This document shows positions 53,619-61,804 of a DNA stretch of 64,000 nt, in pieces; positions within the stretch are counted from its first letter, which is position 1, and the number at the start of each line of letters is the position of its first letter. The DNA lies in NCBI RefSeq assembly GCF_027925385.1, contig NZ_AP027142.1, positions 2,462,001-2,526,000 on the forward strand, in the 5' to 3' direction. The position numbers were made by a program, and so were the translations under genes. The stretch comes from Methylocystis iwaonis (GTDB lineage Bacteria > Pseudomonadota > Alphaproteobacteria > Rhizobiales > Beijerinckiaceae). The notes beneath the pieces are model-generated. The model saw only the letters and a list, made by a program, of their open reading frames with translations. It had not been told where the DNA came from and did not search any database.

Positions 53619-53903
53619 ATGCTGAATGTTCAAAAGATTACGATCGCGACACGCCCGCACGCCGGCGAGACGATCCTTGCGGCCGCGCCATCCGCCAGGA
53701 GCCGCGTGCTGCTCTCGTCTTATCTGCTCAACCTCTGGCGTGGGCCCGACGCCGTGCGCGATATGATCGTCGCCGATTTCTGCGCGGCGACCGATTTGGG
53801 GGCGTCGGCGCAGGCGGCCGACCTCTTGCTGGTTCTGCGCCAGTTTCTCGAAGACTGGCCCGAGGCCGGCCTTGTTCCATGCGCCTGCCTGCGCCAGTGG
53901 TGA
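53619..53903 (+). CDS. Small protein of unknown function
   Basis: A 94-aa product, MLNVQKITIATRPHAGETIL then a mostly helical, Ala/Leu-rich body ending PCACLRQW. AAGGA lies seven bases before the ATG. A segment of high AT content and a GTAAATTTACG palindrome occur in the 100 bases upstream, which may hold its promoter. No family recognised. Confidence 0.55.
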   Translation: MLNVQKITIATRPHAGETILAAAPSARSRVLLSSYLLNLWRGPDAVRDMIVADFCAATDLGASAQAADLLLVLRQFLEDWPEAGLVPCACLRQW

Positions 53904-53918
53904 AAGCGCGGCGGCGTT

Positions 53919-54371
53919 TCAGCGGCCTTTCTTCTGCTCCGCCGCGAGATAAGCCAGATAGGCGATATGCGCCGCGGGCAGCTCCAGCGCCTGCGCCGCC
54001 CCGATAATCTCGGCAAGATAGCTTGGCCAGGCCGACGCGCCGGCCGCGCCCGGCGGCGGGGCGGCGCCGATATAGACGAGCGCCGGGGACGCGCCGAAGG
54101 GCTCGCGCAGAACGGGGATGATTTTCTTGGCGTAGAGCCCCTGCCCCACCTGCTCGTAGCGGTCGAGCGCCGCGACGTCCGAGGGCGGGACGTCCCACAG
54201 CGCGCCATGGACGGCGGCGCGCGCATCGGGAACGACGCTGGCGAAGCCCGAGGGCAGAATGACGAAACGCCAGCGCGCGAGCCGCGCCCGCCCCAGAAGC
54301 CGCGAACGCGGGCAGCGCCGCGCCATAGCGGCGGCGTCCATATTGGAGCCATAGGCAAAATGCAGCGGCAC
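53919..54371 (-). CDS. Gamma-glutamylcyclotransferase-fold protein
   Basis: A 150-aa protein with GTG start at 54371 (VPLHFAYGSNMDAAAMARRC) and AAGGAAGAG seven bases upstream. The substrate-loop motif YGSN and the following NM-D-x-x-x-M pattern, then GALWDVPPSDVAALDRYEQV with the conserved glutamate, are those of the GGCT/AIG2-like family, which cyclises gamma-glutamyl amines or releases 5-oxoproline. The enzyme's actual substrate is unknown. It is divergent from tRNA-Ser. Confidence 0.85.
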   Translation of the reverse strand: MPLHFAYGSNMDAAAMARRCPRSRLLGRARLARWRFVILPSGFASVVPDARAAVHGALWDVPPSDVAALDRYEQVGQGLYAKKIIPVLREPFGASPALVYIGAAPPPGAAGASAWPSYLAEIIGAAQALELPAAHIAYLAYLAAEQKKGR

Positions 54372-54431
54372 AGTCGATCTCTTCCTTTGCCCTCTCGCGC
54401 AACGGCGCCGCCGTGCTATATCACGCGCCGG

Positions 54432-54521
54432 GGAAGGGTGGCCGAGTGGTTTAAGGCAGCGGTCTTGAAAACCGCCGTGGGGGCAACTCCACCGTGGGTT
54501 CGAATCCCACCTCTTCCGCCA
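54432..54521 (+). tRNA. tRNA-Ser (anticodon TGA)
   Basis: The acceptor stem is GGAAGGG/CTCTTCC (one G-U pair), discriminator G with encoded CCA. The D-arm TGGCCGAGTGGTTTAAGGC, anticodon loop CTTGAAA (TGA), long class II variable arm (GTGGGGGCAACTCCAC) and T-loop GGTTCGAATCCC are present. The AT-richer segment carrying the deaminase begins directly after its 3' end, as is typical for islands inserted next to tRNA genes. Confidence 0.97.
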
Positions 54522-54782
54522 TTTTTCTAGTAAAATCAATGGATTGCTGACAATATCTTTGACTCGGCCTATCGCCTGCCATAACGGCAGTCGAAATAGG
54601 TTCAACCGAAACTTGGGTTAGTCAGCGAAAACGATGCAGACAGTAGCGTGCGCGTGGCGCGATGCGTCGGCGCAAAAGAGCGGGTTTCAAAGTGCAAATA
54701 AGGGTTTAAGCGCTTCTCAGCCTCTACGCCGGGACTCAGTTCGCGTCGTTCACTGACAGAACCTTTTGCGCCCTGCCCTCGG

Positions 54783-55010
54783 TCAACCAATGTGAGAGGC
54801 GAGTTTTAGGATCGCATCGAAATAATTTGACCTCTCATTGCTCAGCTTCTTTGCCCGATGTTTTTCCAAGCAGACGATATCGGCTGACCCGTCTAAGTCG
54901 TCGCCGTGACCGGCTGAGGGTGCGCGCACCTGCTCTGATTGGCGGACCTGCTTCTCAGCATCTATTGAAGCGGAGAAGTTGAACGATAACTGGGTTTGCT
55001 CCTCACGCAT
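54783..55010 (-). CDS. Small protein overlapping the deaminase gene; possible accessory component
   Basis: A 75-aa product if started at the ATG at 55010 (MREEQTQLSFNFSASIDAEK), which has GGAGG eight bases upstream and lies across the deaminase stop codon; in-frame GTG (55025) and ATG (55016) starts are alternatives. The N-terminus is polar with an LSFNF motif, the middle acidic (GHGDDLDGSAD), the C-terminus basic and helical (VCLEKHRAKKLSNERSNYFD). Not recognised. The overlap means it is translated with the deaminase gene. Confidence 0.62.
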   Translation of the reverse strand: MREEQTQLSFNFSASIDAEKQVRQSEQVRAPSAGHGDDLDGSADIVCLEKHRAKKLSNERSNYFDAILKLASHIG

Positions 55011-56586
55011 CGCCATCTCCTCCACCCTCTGAATCGGGGATAAGCTTTTTTTCTTTCAACCCCTTTAACACGATGGCTTCGAGGGTCGGAAGCGCCTCTA
55101 GTGTCTTGTCGAATCTAGGCTGTGAATCTTGTGGATCAACTAGAATCATTTTCCCTCCGCTCTTCCGGCCAGCTTGCGGCATCCTGAAGAGCTTTAAATA
55201 GCGCGAAGGAGCGACTCCGTCGTACGGGAGAATCCGAACCTTCGACTTGTCAGATTCCTCTTCAGTGATGGAATCGTCGTGCAACTTCGTTGCCAAACTT
55301 TTCCGGTAAGGCTCGATATAGAATACCTCTGTAATTCCCGCTGCAATTATGTGTCGCGCGCAATTATGGCAAGGATACGTTGTAATATAAATCTTGCCAC
55401 CCACTATAGAACCCTTAGCTGTTTGGCCAGCATTAATTATTGCATGCATTTCTGCATGCACAGATCGAGAAAACTCTATCAAATTTTTTATTTTGCTGTT
55501 CTTCGAAATTATTGACGATATCGCTTCCTTATGTCCATTATCTATGATGCCAGAGTTGACCAGCTCAGCTGCCAGAATCTGAGATATTTGATCCTTCTCA
55601 TCATCGTTAAAACATCTTCCGCCTTTTAGGTTCCAACAGCGCCTGTCATTATCCGAGTGAGGATCGTTCACAGGGTCAGTCATATACAGATTGCCCCCGT
55701 ACTTGGGCACATCGTTCCAACCGGTCGAGATTACCGCTCCACTCTGGTCAGTTAGCGCAGCCCCTACCTGCCTAGATAAGCACGCGGAATTCGTAGCGGC
55801 AGATGCAGCCGCATACATGGCCGTCTCAGCTGCGGTTGGCGTAACAACTTTCGTTCCCAGAATTAATTGCAGGAACCGTTCGACTCTGGTTTTGATTTGA
55901 CTGTCCGTGTCAGTATCAATGCGGAGAAAAAAGTCAGCGTGAGGAAAGGTGTCTCGGACTGTTTGACCATGGGCGAATTCTTCACCAGAGTCTTGGTCAA
56001 CAAGTTCGTAAATCTCGGAGAGCTTCATTCCACTTTGTTCGAGTGCTTTTACACGTGCCGGAAGCGGAGAAAAGACGCCAATAACATAGACCATATCGCG
56101 ATACACGAGCCGTAGAAGATCAAGCTCCTCCTGATTTTTAATCGAGTCGATGATATGGCAAATTCTACGCGGCCGAAACGCCGCCGACTCACTAGCTTCT
56201 TTATGCTTGGTTCGTTCAAGGGCAATCTCGCTTACAGCAAGTTCTGCAAGAATGCTGTTTCCATGTTGCTTGCGTAGCGAGTCGCCGCCTTCTATCAGTG
56301 CTTTCGTTCTTTCGTATGCAGTAGCGCTTGGCGCAACGCTTTCATGTTGCTCAATCAATCGACTTAAGCGCAATACGATACACGGGTCGTAACCGAATTC
56401 TTTTTTAAGGCTTTTTTCAAAAGCCTCCGCCACCTTATGCAATGGTGAACCGATGGGTCCGCAGAGAGCGATAACAAGCTCGCTCGTGTGCGAGTTTTTG
56501 ATTTGATGCTGCGCATTGAAGAGGTCATTAACTGGCCGTATGCTCGCGCGCTTGATAGCTGGTCTAGACGCCAACTTAATCTCCAC
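55003..56586 (-). CDS. Anti-phage dCTP deaminase-type protein (P-loop-like domain plus cytidine deaminase)
   Basis: A 527-aa two-domain protein. The N-terminal half (about 35-245) resembles a P-loop nucleotide kinase fold, with ELVIALCGPIGSPLHKVAEA at 36-55; the loop lacks the usual G-K-S/T ending. The C-terminal half is a zinc-dependent deaminase: SRQVGAALTD near 271, H377-A378-E379 and P405-C406-x-x-C409, with an extra cysteine pair C317/C325. Size and order match the DcdV/AvcD family, which removes dCTP/dCMP during phage infection. The annotated start is GTG; a TTG at 56574 with GGAG six bases before it is plausible. Base composition is clearly AT-richer than the neighbours, indicating transfer. 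Confidence 0.85.
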   Translation of the reverse strand: MEIKLASRPAIKRASIRPVNDLFNAQHQIKNSHTSELVIALCGPIGSPLHKVAEAFEKSLKKEFGYDPCIVLRLSRLIEQHESVAPSATAYERTKALIEGGDSLRKQHGNSILAELAVSEIALERTKHKEASESAAFRPRRICHIIDSIKNQEELDLLRLVYRDMVYVIGVFSPLPARVKALEQSGMKLSEIYELVDQDSGEEFAHGQTVRDTFPHADFFLRIDTDTDSQIKTRVERFLQLILGTKVVTPTAAETAMYAAASAATNSACLSRQVGAALTDQSGAVISTGWNDVPKYGGNLYMTDPVNDPHSDNDRRCWNLKGGRCFNDDEKDQISQILAAELVNSGIIDNGHKEAISSIISKNSKIKNLIEFSRSVHAEMHAIINAGQTAKGSIVGGKIYITTYPCHNCARHIIAAGITEVFYIEPYRKSLATKLHDDSITEEESDKSKVRILPYDGVAPSRYLKLFRMPQAGRKSGGKMILVDPQDSQPRFDKTLEALPTLEAIVLKGLKEKKLIPDSEGGGDGDA

Positions 56587-56800
56587 TGAATCAAGAAAAT
56601 CACCTGGAATCAGGCAAAATCGTATCTCTCTGCGTTTACGGCGCGCAAGAGCCTAAACAGACTGATACTACATGTATTGATGCAACCCTTTCATTTATCT
56701 CATATTGTGAATTTCTCGGTGCGACCGCGCACAGCTCTGGGGCGCGCGCTCCGCTTAACTCCCTCCCACGCCGCAAGGGCGTCACTAGAAGGAGTTTCCC

Positions 56801-56932
56801 ATGCTGAATTCTGCGATGCTGCGCCGTCTCTTTATCGCCCTGGCGGCTCTCTCGATCACCGCCTTCGCCGCGGGCGACATCTTGGCCCCGGCCGCCGCCG
56901 CCGTCTTCCCGTCCTGCACGGGCGAGGAATAG
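56801..56932 (+). CDS. Small hydrophobic protein (43 aa)
   Basis: MLNSAMLRRLFIALAALSIT, continuing with an Ala-rich hydrophobic stretch and ending PSCTGEE, preceded by AAGGAG seven bases before the ATG. It looks like a signal peptide or single membrane helix with one cysteine near the end. GC content is back to normal here, so it is probably outside the AT-rich island. A GC hairpin (CCACGCCGCAAGGGCG) lies upstream. No homologue recognised. Confidence 0.55.
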   Translation: MLNSAMLRRLFIALAALSITAFAAGDILAPAAAAVFPSCTGEE

Positions 56933-56977
56933 AACCGGGCGGATCGCCCATCTCGCGCCAAGAGCGCGTCCGCCCGC

Positions 56978-58174
56978 TCAGGCAGCCGTCAACGGCGGCA
57001 ACATATCGTCGTAACGGTTTCTTGTCGCTCGCGACGCAACGCGGGCGGCGTCGGGAGACAGAAAAACCCGGTTCCTGCCTGCGGCCTTCGCCATGTAAAG
57101 CGCTTCATCCGCCGCGCGCATCAACGCCGCCAAACCGGCGGTCCGATCCTGCATCGCCGCAACTCCCGCGCTGACTGTCGCCAATCCATCCGCAAGGGTG
57201 GCCGCTTCCTCGGCGAAATCGCACCGAATCCGTTCTGCGGTCGATAAGCCTGTCGATGGTTCGCAGATCAGCAAGGCGGCGAATTCTTCTCCGCCGACCC
57301 GAGCCAGCACGCCGCCTGCCGCTTTTGTGTTACGCGCGGCAACATCGGCGAAGCGCCTCAGCACGCGATCGCCCTCGGCGTGTCCGAAACGGTCGTTGAT
57401 CATCTTGAAGCGGTCGAGATCGAAGACGAGCAGAACCAGAGTCTCAGCTCCACGCGATTTCTCGATGGCGCGTTCCGCAGCAAGATCGAAGGCGCGCCGA
57501 TTCCCCAAGCCCGTGAGCGGATCGGTCAGCGCCGCAATCTTCTGCCGCGCCGTGGCCCGCACCTTCGAAAGCGCGAGCAGCATGAATCCAAGCACGATCC
57601 CGTGGCTCATGCCTTCAGCGGCCATGAATTTGGCGATTGGCGAGTCGTAAACCGACTTCATTGGCGTATCGACAGTCACGAACTGGGCGTAGATCCCCAT
57701 GAGCGCCATGAAGCAGCCATGGAACGCCGAAAGCGCCGCCGTCGCGCGCGCGATGGTCAGACGCTCCTTGTTGTAAGAGTAGAGCTCATAGGCGATCGAA
57801 AACGCATAGGCCGCGGCGATCGTCACGCGCCCATCGATGCGAATGAGAAGCGAGACGTCGGAAAAAGCCAGGATCCAGATGGCGCCGCCGGCTATCGCCG
57901 CGACTCTGCTGATCGGTTTTTCGACAAAAACCCGGATCCCCGCCCAAAGCGCGCCCACCCCCCAGAGATTGAGGGCGCCCGCGAGGACGGGAGGGATCGC
58001 GGCGAGATCGCTCACCGCATACACCAGCAACGCGCCGCTGTTGAGGAAAAACGCCAGGGACCAGAAGCGGAACTCTCCCGCTCTATCCTCGCGCCAGATG
58101 AAATACATGAACGCGCCCAGGAGCGCATAGATGAAGGTGTTGAAGGCAAAAAGCGTCGGTAGCAGAATGCTCAT
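56978..58174 (-). CDS. Membrane-bound diguanylate cyclase (GGDEF)
   Basis: A 398-aa protein with start MSILLPTLFAFNTFIYALLG at 58174; an in-frame ATG at 58237 would add 21 residues of non-membrane character and is less likely. Six or so membrane helices cover about 1-200. The GGDEF domain (about 215-380) has PLTGLGNRRAFDLAAERAIE, LLVFDLDRFKMINDRFGHAE and the active-site ARVGGEEFAALL. Substrate- and metal-binding residues appear intact, so activity is expected. There is no RxxD inhibition site five residues upstream, unlike the cyclase at 7.3 kb. The signal sensed is unknown. Confidence 0.92.
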   Translation of the reverse strand: MSILLPTLFAFNTFIYALLGAFMYFIWREDRAGEFRFWSLAFFLNSGALLVYAVSDLAAIPPVLAGALNLWGVGALWAGIRVFVEKPISRVAAIAGGAIWILAFSDVSLLIRIDGRVTIAAAYAFSIAYELYSYNKERLTIARATAALSAFHGCFMALMGIYAQFVTVDTPMKSVYDSPIAKFMAAEGMSHGIVLGFMLLALSKVRATARQKIAALTDPLTGLGNRRAFDLAAERAIEKSRGAETLVLLVFDLDRFKMINDRFGHAEGDRVLRRFADVAARNTKAAGGVLARVGGEEFAALLICEPSTGLSTAERIRCDFAEEAATLADGLATVSAGVAAMQDRTAGLAALMRAADEALYMAKAAGRNRVFLSPDAARVASRATRNRYDDMLPPLTAA

Positions 58175-58390
58175 CAGACTCTCGCCAACCTTGCCGATGC
58201 ACGCGCCTGCAGCCGCCGGCCACGCGAGCGCCTCCATCGCTGTTCTTCCTGGATTCGCGTTACATCACGCGACGTTTCCGCCTCGTCTGCATGACAAGGT
58301 TTGGCCGAACCTTAGCCCGCTCTCCGCTCGCAGGAATCGTGCCCGCGATGAGGAAAGCGCGCAGATTCAAAAAGCTGAGCGCACTCATAT

Positions 58391-58420
58391 CGCAAAAGCC
58401 TATCGACTTTTGCGGAACGC
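58391..58420. promoter_or_regulatory. Inverted repeat CGCAAAAG/CTTTTGCG upstream of the cyclase gene
   Basis: CGCAAAAG (58391-58398) and CTTTTGCG (58407-58414) around CCTATCGA, followed by GAACGC. A degenerate copy sharing AAGCCTATC and CTTTTGCGGAA occurs at 59309-59335 ahead of nuoD2. The remaining part of the 388-base gap between the cyclase and LysM genes shows nothing recognisable apart from an AT-rich stretch near 58470-58510. Confidence 0.5.
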
Positions 58421-58562
58421 GTTCGAGCGGCCAGCGCCTCTGCTCCAATTGAGAAGCTTTATACTGCAACATGTTAGCGCGCGCATATTTAATTGTTAAT
58501 TTAAAGCGTCATTCGTGGTTAGTCGTTCGCAAACAAATCAGAATACGCCGGCCGCTCTCGGA

Positions 58563-59254
58563 TTATTTGTGTCCCGCCAGCCTGGGCGCCTTTGGCAGCG
58601 CGATGACCTGCCCGGGGCGTAACCGATTGGGATCGATGTCGGGATTTGCCTGCGCAATGTCCCGCCAGCGCCCGGCGTCATGGAAGAGCTTCTTCGCGAC
58701 CCCGCGCAAAGTGTCGTTGGCGACGACAGTATAGCTGCTCGGCGCGGCTTCGCCCGAGCCCATCGGCTCCCCGGTTGTTCCTTCGCGGCCTGTGCGGCCG
58801 AGGGCCCGCCGCCTGTTTCGGGCTCTGGCTTTGGGGCCTCCACGGGGCCCGTCACGGCGCCTTGCGACGCTTCCCCTCCCGCTGTTTCGATCCCGCTCTC
58901 GCCGGGCGCCCAATTACGGATCGCTGTCACAGCGATGACAGCGACCATGGCGCTCGCCATCAGCAAGCCGGCCGCAAGCCGCCCCTTGTTCTCGCCCAGA
59001 GACTGTCTCGCTCCTTCGCGCGTCTCCGCGGCCGGCGCGCGGCGAATGAGAGGGCCGTTCTCCACTTCCGTTTTGTGAAGCGCTTCCAAATCGCGAAGCC
59101 CCAGCGGGGCGCCACGATCGTCCGTGATCTCGATCGGCGCTTCGGCGCGCGCCTGCAGGGTCTTGACCAGCTCGAGGCATTCGCTGGCGCTTGCGGGTAG
59201 ATCGCGAGCTCGGTCGGCTCCATGGACAACGACATAGGCCACGACGACCCTCAT
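58563..59254 (-). pseudogene. LysM-domain membrane protein with an internal frameshift
   Basis: The frame from ATG at 59254 ([20 protein letters not shown]) gives a cytoplasmic N-terminus, one membrane helix (about residues 107-125, RLAAGLLMASAMVAVIAVTA) and a Pro/Glu/Gly linker up to AAKEQPG. The next sensible sequence, GEPMGSGEAAPSSYTVVAND then the LysM core TLRGVAKKLFHDAGRWRDIA and RLRPGQVIALPKA, is in another frame ending at 58563. One G missing from a GGGG run at 58769-58772 explains it. Repaired length would be about 230 aa, like LysM-tethered envelope proteins. A homopolymer sequencing error is as likely as a real mutation. Confidence 0.8.
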
Positions 59255-59375
59255 GGATTTTGGCGGCAACAGTGACCTAGAAGACGGAAGCCAACGAACA
59301 AGCGCGATGAAGCCTATCAACTTTTGCGGAATGCGCGCTATCTCGCAGCCGAGCGAGACCAACCCGGCGAGACCG

Positions 59376-60587
59376 ATGCCGCTACAGCCCTCTCCCGCAA
59401 AAGCCGAGCCGCTGAGAAGCTTCATGCTCAACTTCGGGCCAGTGCATCCGGCCGCGCATGGCGTGCTTCGGTTGATTTTGGAGCTCGATGGGGAGGTCGT
59501 TCTACGGGCGGATCCCCATATCGGCTTTTTGCATCGCGGCACGGAAAAGCTCATGGAGAGCCGGCCCTATTTGCAATCCATTCCCTATTTCGACCGATTG
59601 GATTACGTCGCGCCGATGAACCAGGAGCACGCGTTTTGTTTGGCGGTCGAAAAGCTATTGGAGATAACGCCGCCCAAACGCGCGCAGCTCATTCGCGTTC
59701 TGTACTGCGAGATCGGCAGGCTGCTGTCGCATCTCCTGAACATCACCACGCAAGCCTCGGATGTCGGCGCACTGACGCCCAATCTCTGGGGCTTCGAGGA
59801 ACGCGAGAAGCTCATGGTTTTCTATGAGCGGGCCTCCGGCGCGCGGATGCATGCGAATTATTTCCGCTTCGGCGGCGTTCACGAGGATTTGCCCGAAAAG
59901 CTTTTGGACGACATCTACGCATTCTGCCCGCCGTTCCTGCAGGTTTGCGACGACCTCGATGAAATTCTCGGTGAGAACCGGGTTTTCAAAGAGCGTAATG
60001 TCGGCATTGGCGCGATCACGCTCGACGAAGCATGGGCGTGCGGCTTCTCCGGCGTGATGGTCCGCGCATGCGGCGCGCCCTGGGATCTTCGCAAGGCTCA
60101 GCCCTATGAATGCTACGAGGAGCTCGAATTCGACATCCCCGTCGGCGCTAACGGCGATTGCTATGATCGCTACGGCGTGCGGATGGAAGAGATGCGCCAG
60201 TCCGTGCGCATCATGACGCAATGTATCGAAAGATTGCAGTCGCCGGAGGGCTATGGCCCCATCATCGTACAGGACGGCAAGATCGCGCCGCCCAGGCGCA
60301 ACGCCATGAAACGATCCATGGAAGCGACGATCGAGCAGTTCAAGCTCTATTCCGAAGGCATTCACGTTCCAGCCGGCGAGGTTTACGCCGCAGTCGAAGC
60401 GCCCAAAGGCGAATTCGGCGTCTATCTTGTCTCGGAAGGCGGCAACCAGCCCTACAGATGTAAGATACGAGCCCCTTCCTTCGCCAACCTCGAAGCCATG
60501 GACCGCCTTGCGGCCGGCCATATGCTGGCCGACGTCTCGGCCATCGTCGGCTCGCTGGATATCGTGTTCGGGGAGATCGATCGATAG
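59376..60587 (+). CDS. nuoD: Second NADH-quinone oxidoreductase subunit D paralogue (solitary)
   Basis: About 403 aa from the ATG at 59376 ([20 protein letters not shown]); other in-frame ATGs lie at 59307 and 59331, within a repeated motif. It is a full-length Nuo[41 protein letters not shown] with the quinone-site Tyr, [20 protein letters not shown], and [18 protein letters not shown] at the end. It is close to the operon NuoD but not identical (for example [20 protein letters not shown] against [20 protein letters not shown]). No other nuo gene is nearby. It could replace NuoD under particular conditions or be a remnant of a second complex. Confidence 0.93.
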   Translation: MPLQPSPAKAEPLRSFMLNFGPVHPAAHGVLRLILELDGEVVLRADPHIGFLHRGTEKLMESRPYLQSIPYFDRLDYVAPMNQEHAFCLAVEKLLEITPPKRAQLIRVLYCEIGRLLSHLLNITTQASDVGALTPNLWGFEEREKLMVFYERASGARMHANYFRFGGVHEDLPEKLLDDIYAFCPPFLQVCDDLDEILGENRVFKERNVGIGAITLDEAWACGFSGVMVRACGAPWDLRKAQPYECYEELEFDIPVGANGDCYDRYGVRMEEMRQSVRIMTQCIERLQSPEGYGPIIVQDGKIAPPRRNAMKRSMEATIEQFKLYSEGIHVPAGEVYAAVEAPKGEFGVYLVSEGGNQPYRCKIRAPSFANLEAMDRLAAGHMLADVSAIVGSLDIVFGEIDR

Positions 60588-60636
60588 GCCTTCCATAGAC
60601 GAGACTCGGCGACTGTGAAGCTGATATGCGAGCGCC

Positions 60637-60716
60637 GTGATTGCGAGGAGCGAAGCGACGAAGCAATCCAGAGCCGCGATGGCGCTCTGGTTTGCTTCGC
60701 CCCGCTCGCAATGACG
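60637..60716. repeat. Dispersed palindromic repeat, family A
   Basis: GATTGCGAGGAGCGAAGCGA at the left and CCCGCTCGCAATGACGG at the right; fifth family A copy in the window. It lies between the convergent nuoD2 and coiled-coil genes. Confidence 0.85.
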
Positions 60717-60731
60717 GACGCCAACCGCAAG

Positions 60732-61265
60732 CTAACGCTTGCTCATTCGCCGCGCAGCTTCCCTTTTTAGCCAATCCCATGAAGCGACGGCGTGGGGTTG
60801 CGCCCATCTTAAAAATGTAACAGCGCTTTTCAGCCCCAAGCGTCCACCGGTTCTCGCCAGCGCGACCGCTTTGTCGAACCAAGGCAGAAACGCGCTCTCG
60901 GGCGGAATTTTCGCTCTCACCCAGGCGATCGCATCCTCGATGATCTGCACTAGGGCAAGCGACGCCACGCGCCAGGGGCCCTCATACGGCCCATACTCGA
61001 TCGTATGGCGCAGACGCGCGATTTCCTCGGCGCGCGCCGCGCTCTTGCGGCGCTCCTCGTCGAGTTCGCGCAAAAGCTCGTTGGCGCGCGCCGCTTCACA
61101 CTCGGCGCGTTCGTCAATCTCCTTCGCCATTTTGGCGTTGTGTTGGGATTCAACCAGCGCCTCGTCGACCTCTCGCACCGCTTCATCGACCTGCAGCGCC
61201 ATGGCCTCATATTGCGAAAGCACCGTGTCGCGCTGCTCCATTACGTCGCGCAGAAGCGCCAGCAA
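60732..61265 (-). CDS. Coiled-coil protein of unknown function
   Basis: A 177-aa product. The start is uncertain: TTG at 61265 with GAGG very close, or the ATG at 61241 (MEQRDTVLSQYEAMALQVDE). Residues about 10-90 are a long charged heptad-like helix (EEARAN-type and ELDEERRKSAARAEEIARLR), the remainder is a compact Trp-containing helical part (GPYEGPWRVASLALVQIIED, ending AARRMSKR). No signal peptide or membrane span. No family recognised. Confidence 0.65.
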   Translation of the reverse strand: MLALLRDVMEQRDTVLSQYEAMALQVDEAVREVDEALVESQHNAKMAKEIDERAECEAARANELLRELDEERRKSAARAEEIARLRHTIEYGPYEGPWRVASLALVQIIEDAIAWVRAKIPPESAFLPWFDKAVALARTGGRLGLKSAVTFLRWAQPHAVASWDWLKREAARRMSKR

Positions 61266-61521
61266 TTCCTCGCGCCCGAGCTTCTCATGTTCACGCTCGA
61301 AGCTACCTTTGGGAGTAGGCTGATCCGACAGCGTCGCCTCCGCGTGATTTCCGCCGGCGTCGCGAGAGCGGCGCCGACCGAAGCAGCTCCTTATCTAATT
61401 CAGCCCAATTCGGCTTCCAGGCAGCCCGCGAAGAAGCGAAGCGACGCTTGGTTCTTTCCGGCCTCTCGAGCTTGAACTAGGATGTCGCAAAGTGCGATCC
61501 GACGACAAAGGGAGCCGTGAG

Positions 61522-61779
61522 ATGACAAGCTGGGCCAAGATCCTGATGGCAAGCACATGTGTGGGCCTCGCAACGCCATGCGTCGCTCAGGAATCGCCCA
61601 AGCAAGTCCTCGCGGCGCATTTGCGCACGCAGGGCTATAAATGCGATGCGCCCAAAAGCGCGACCCGCGACGCCGCCGCGTCCCGGCCAGACGAGGCGGT
61701 GTGGATCATAAGGTGCGAAAACGCGCGTTACCGGGTTCGTCTGGTCCCGGATATGGCTGCGAGCGTCGAATCTTTTTAG
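61522..61779 (+). CDS. Small exported protein of unknown function
   Basis: An 85-aa product (MTSWAKILMASTCVGLATPC) with a signal peptide ending near CVAQ and GGGAG eight bases upstream of the ATG. The mature part has two cysteines (GYKCDAP and IIRCENA), probably a disulfide, and ends with RYRVRLVPDMAASVESF. Similar small secreted proteins are common in this class but have no assigned role. Confidence 0.65.
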   Translation: MTSWAKILMASTCVGLATPCVAQESPKQVLAAHLRTQGYKCDAPKSATRDAAASRPDEAVWIIRCENARYRVRLVPDMAASVESF

Positions 61780-61804
61780 GCGCGGCCGTGGAATTTAATT
61801 CAGA

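Noticed and set aside
54522..54782. Short minus-strand frame (about 62 aa) between tRNA-Ser and the deaminase module
   Set aside because: No ribosome site, composition not protein-like; probably island edge DNA. A direct repeat of the tRNA 3' end was searched for by eye at the far edge and not found.
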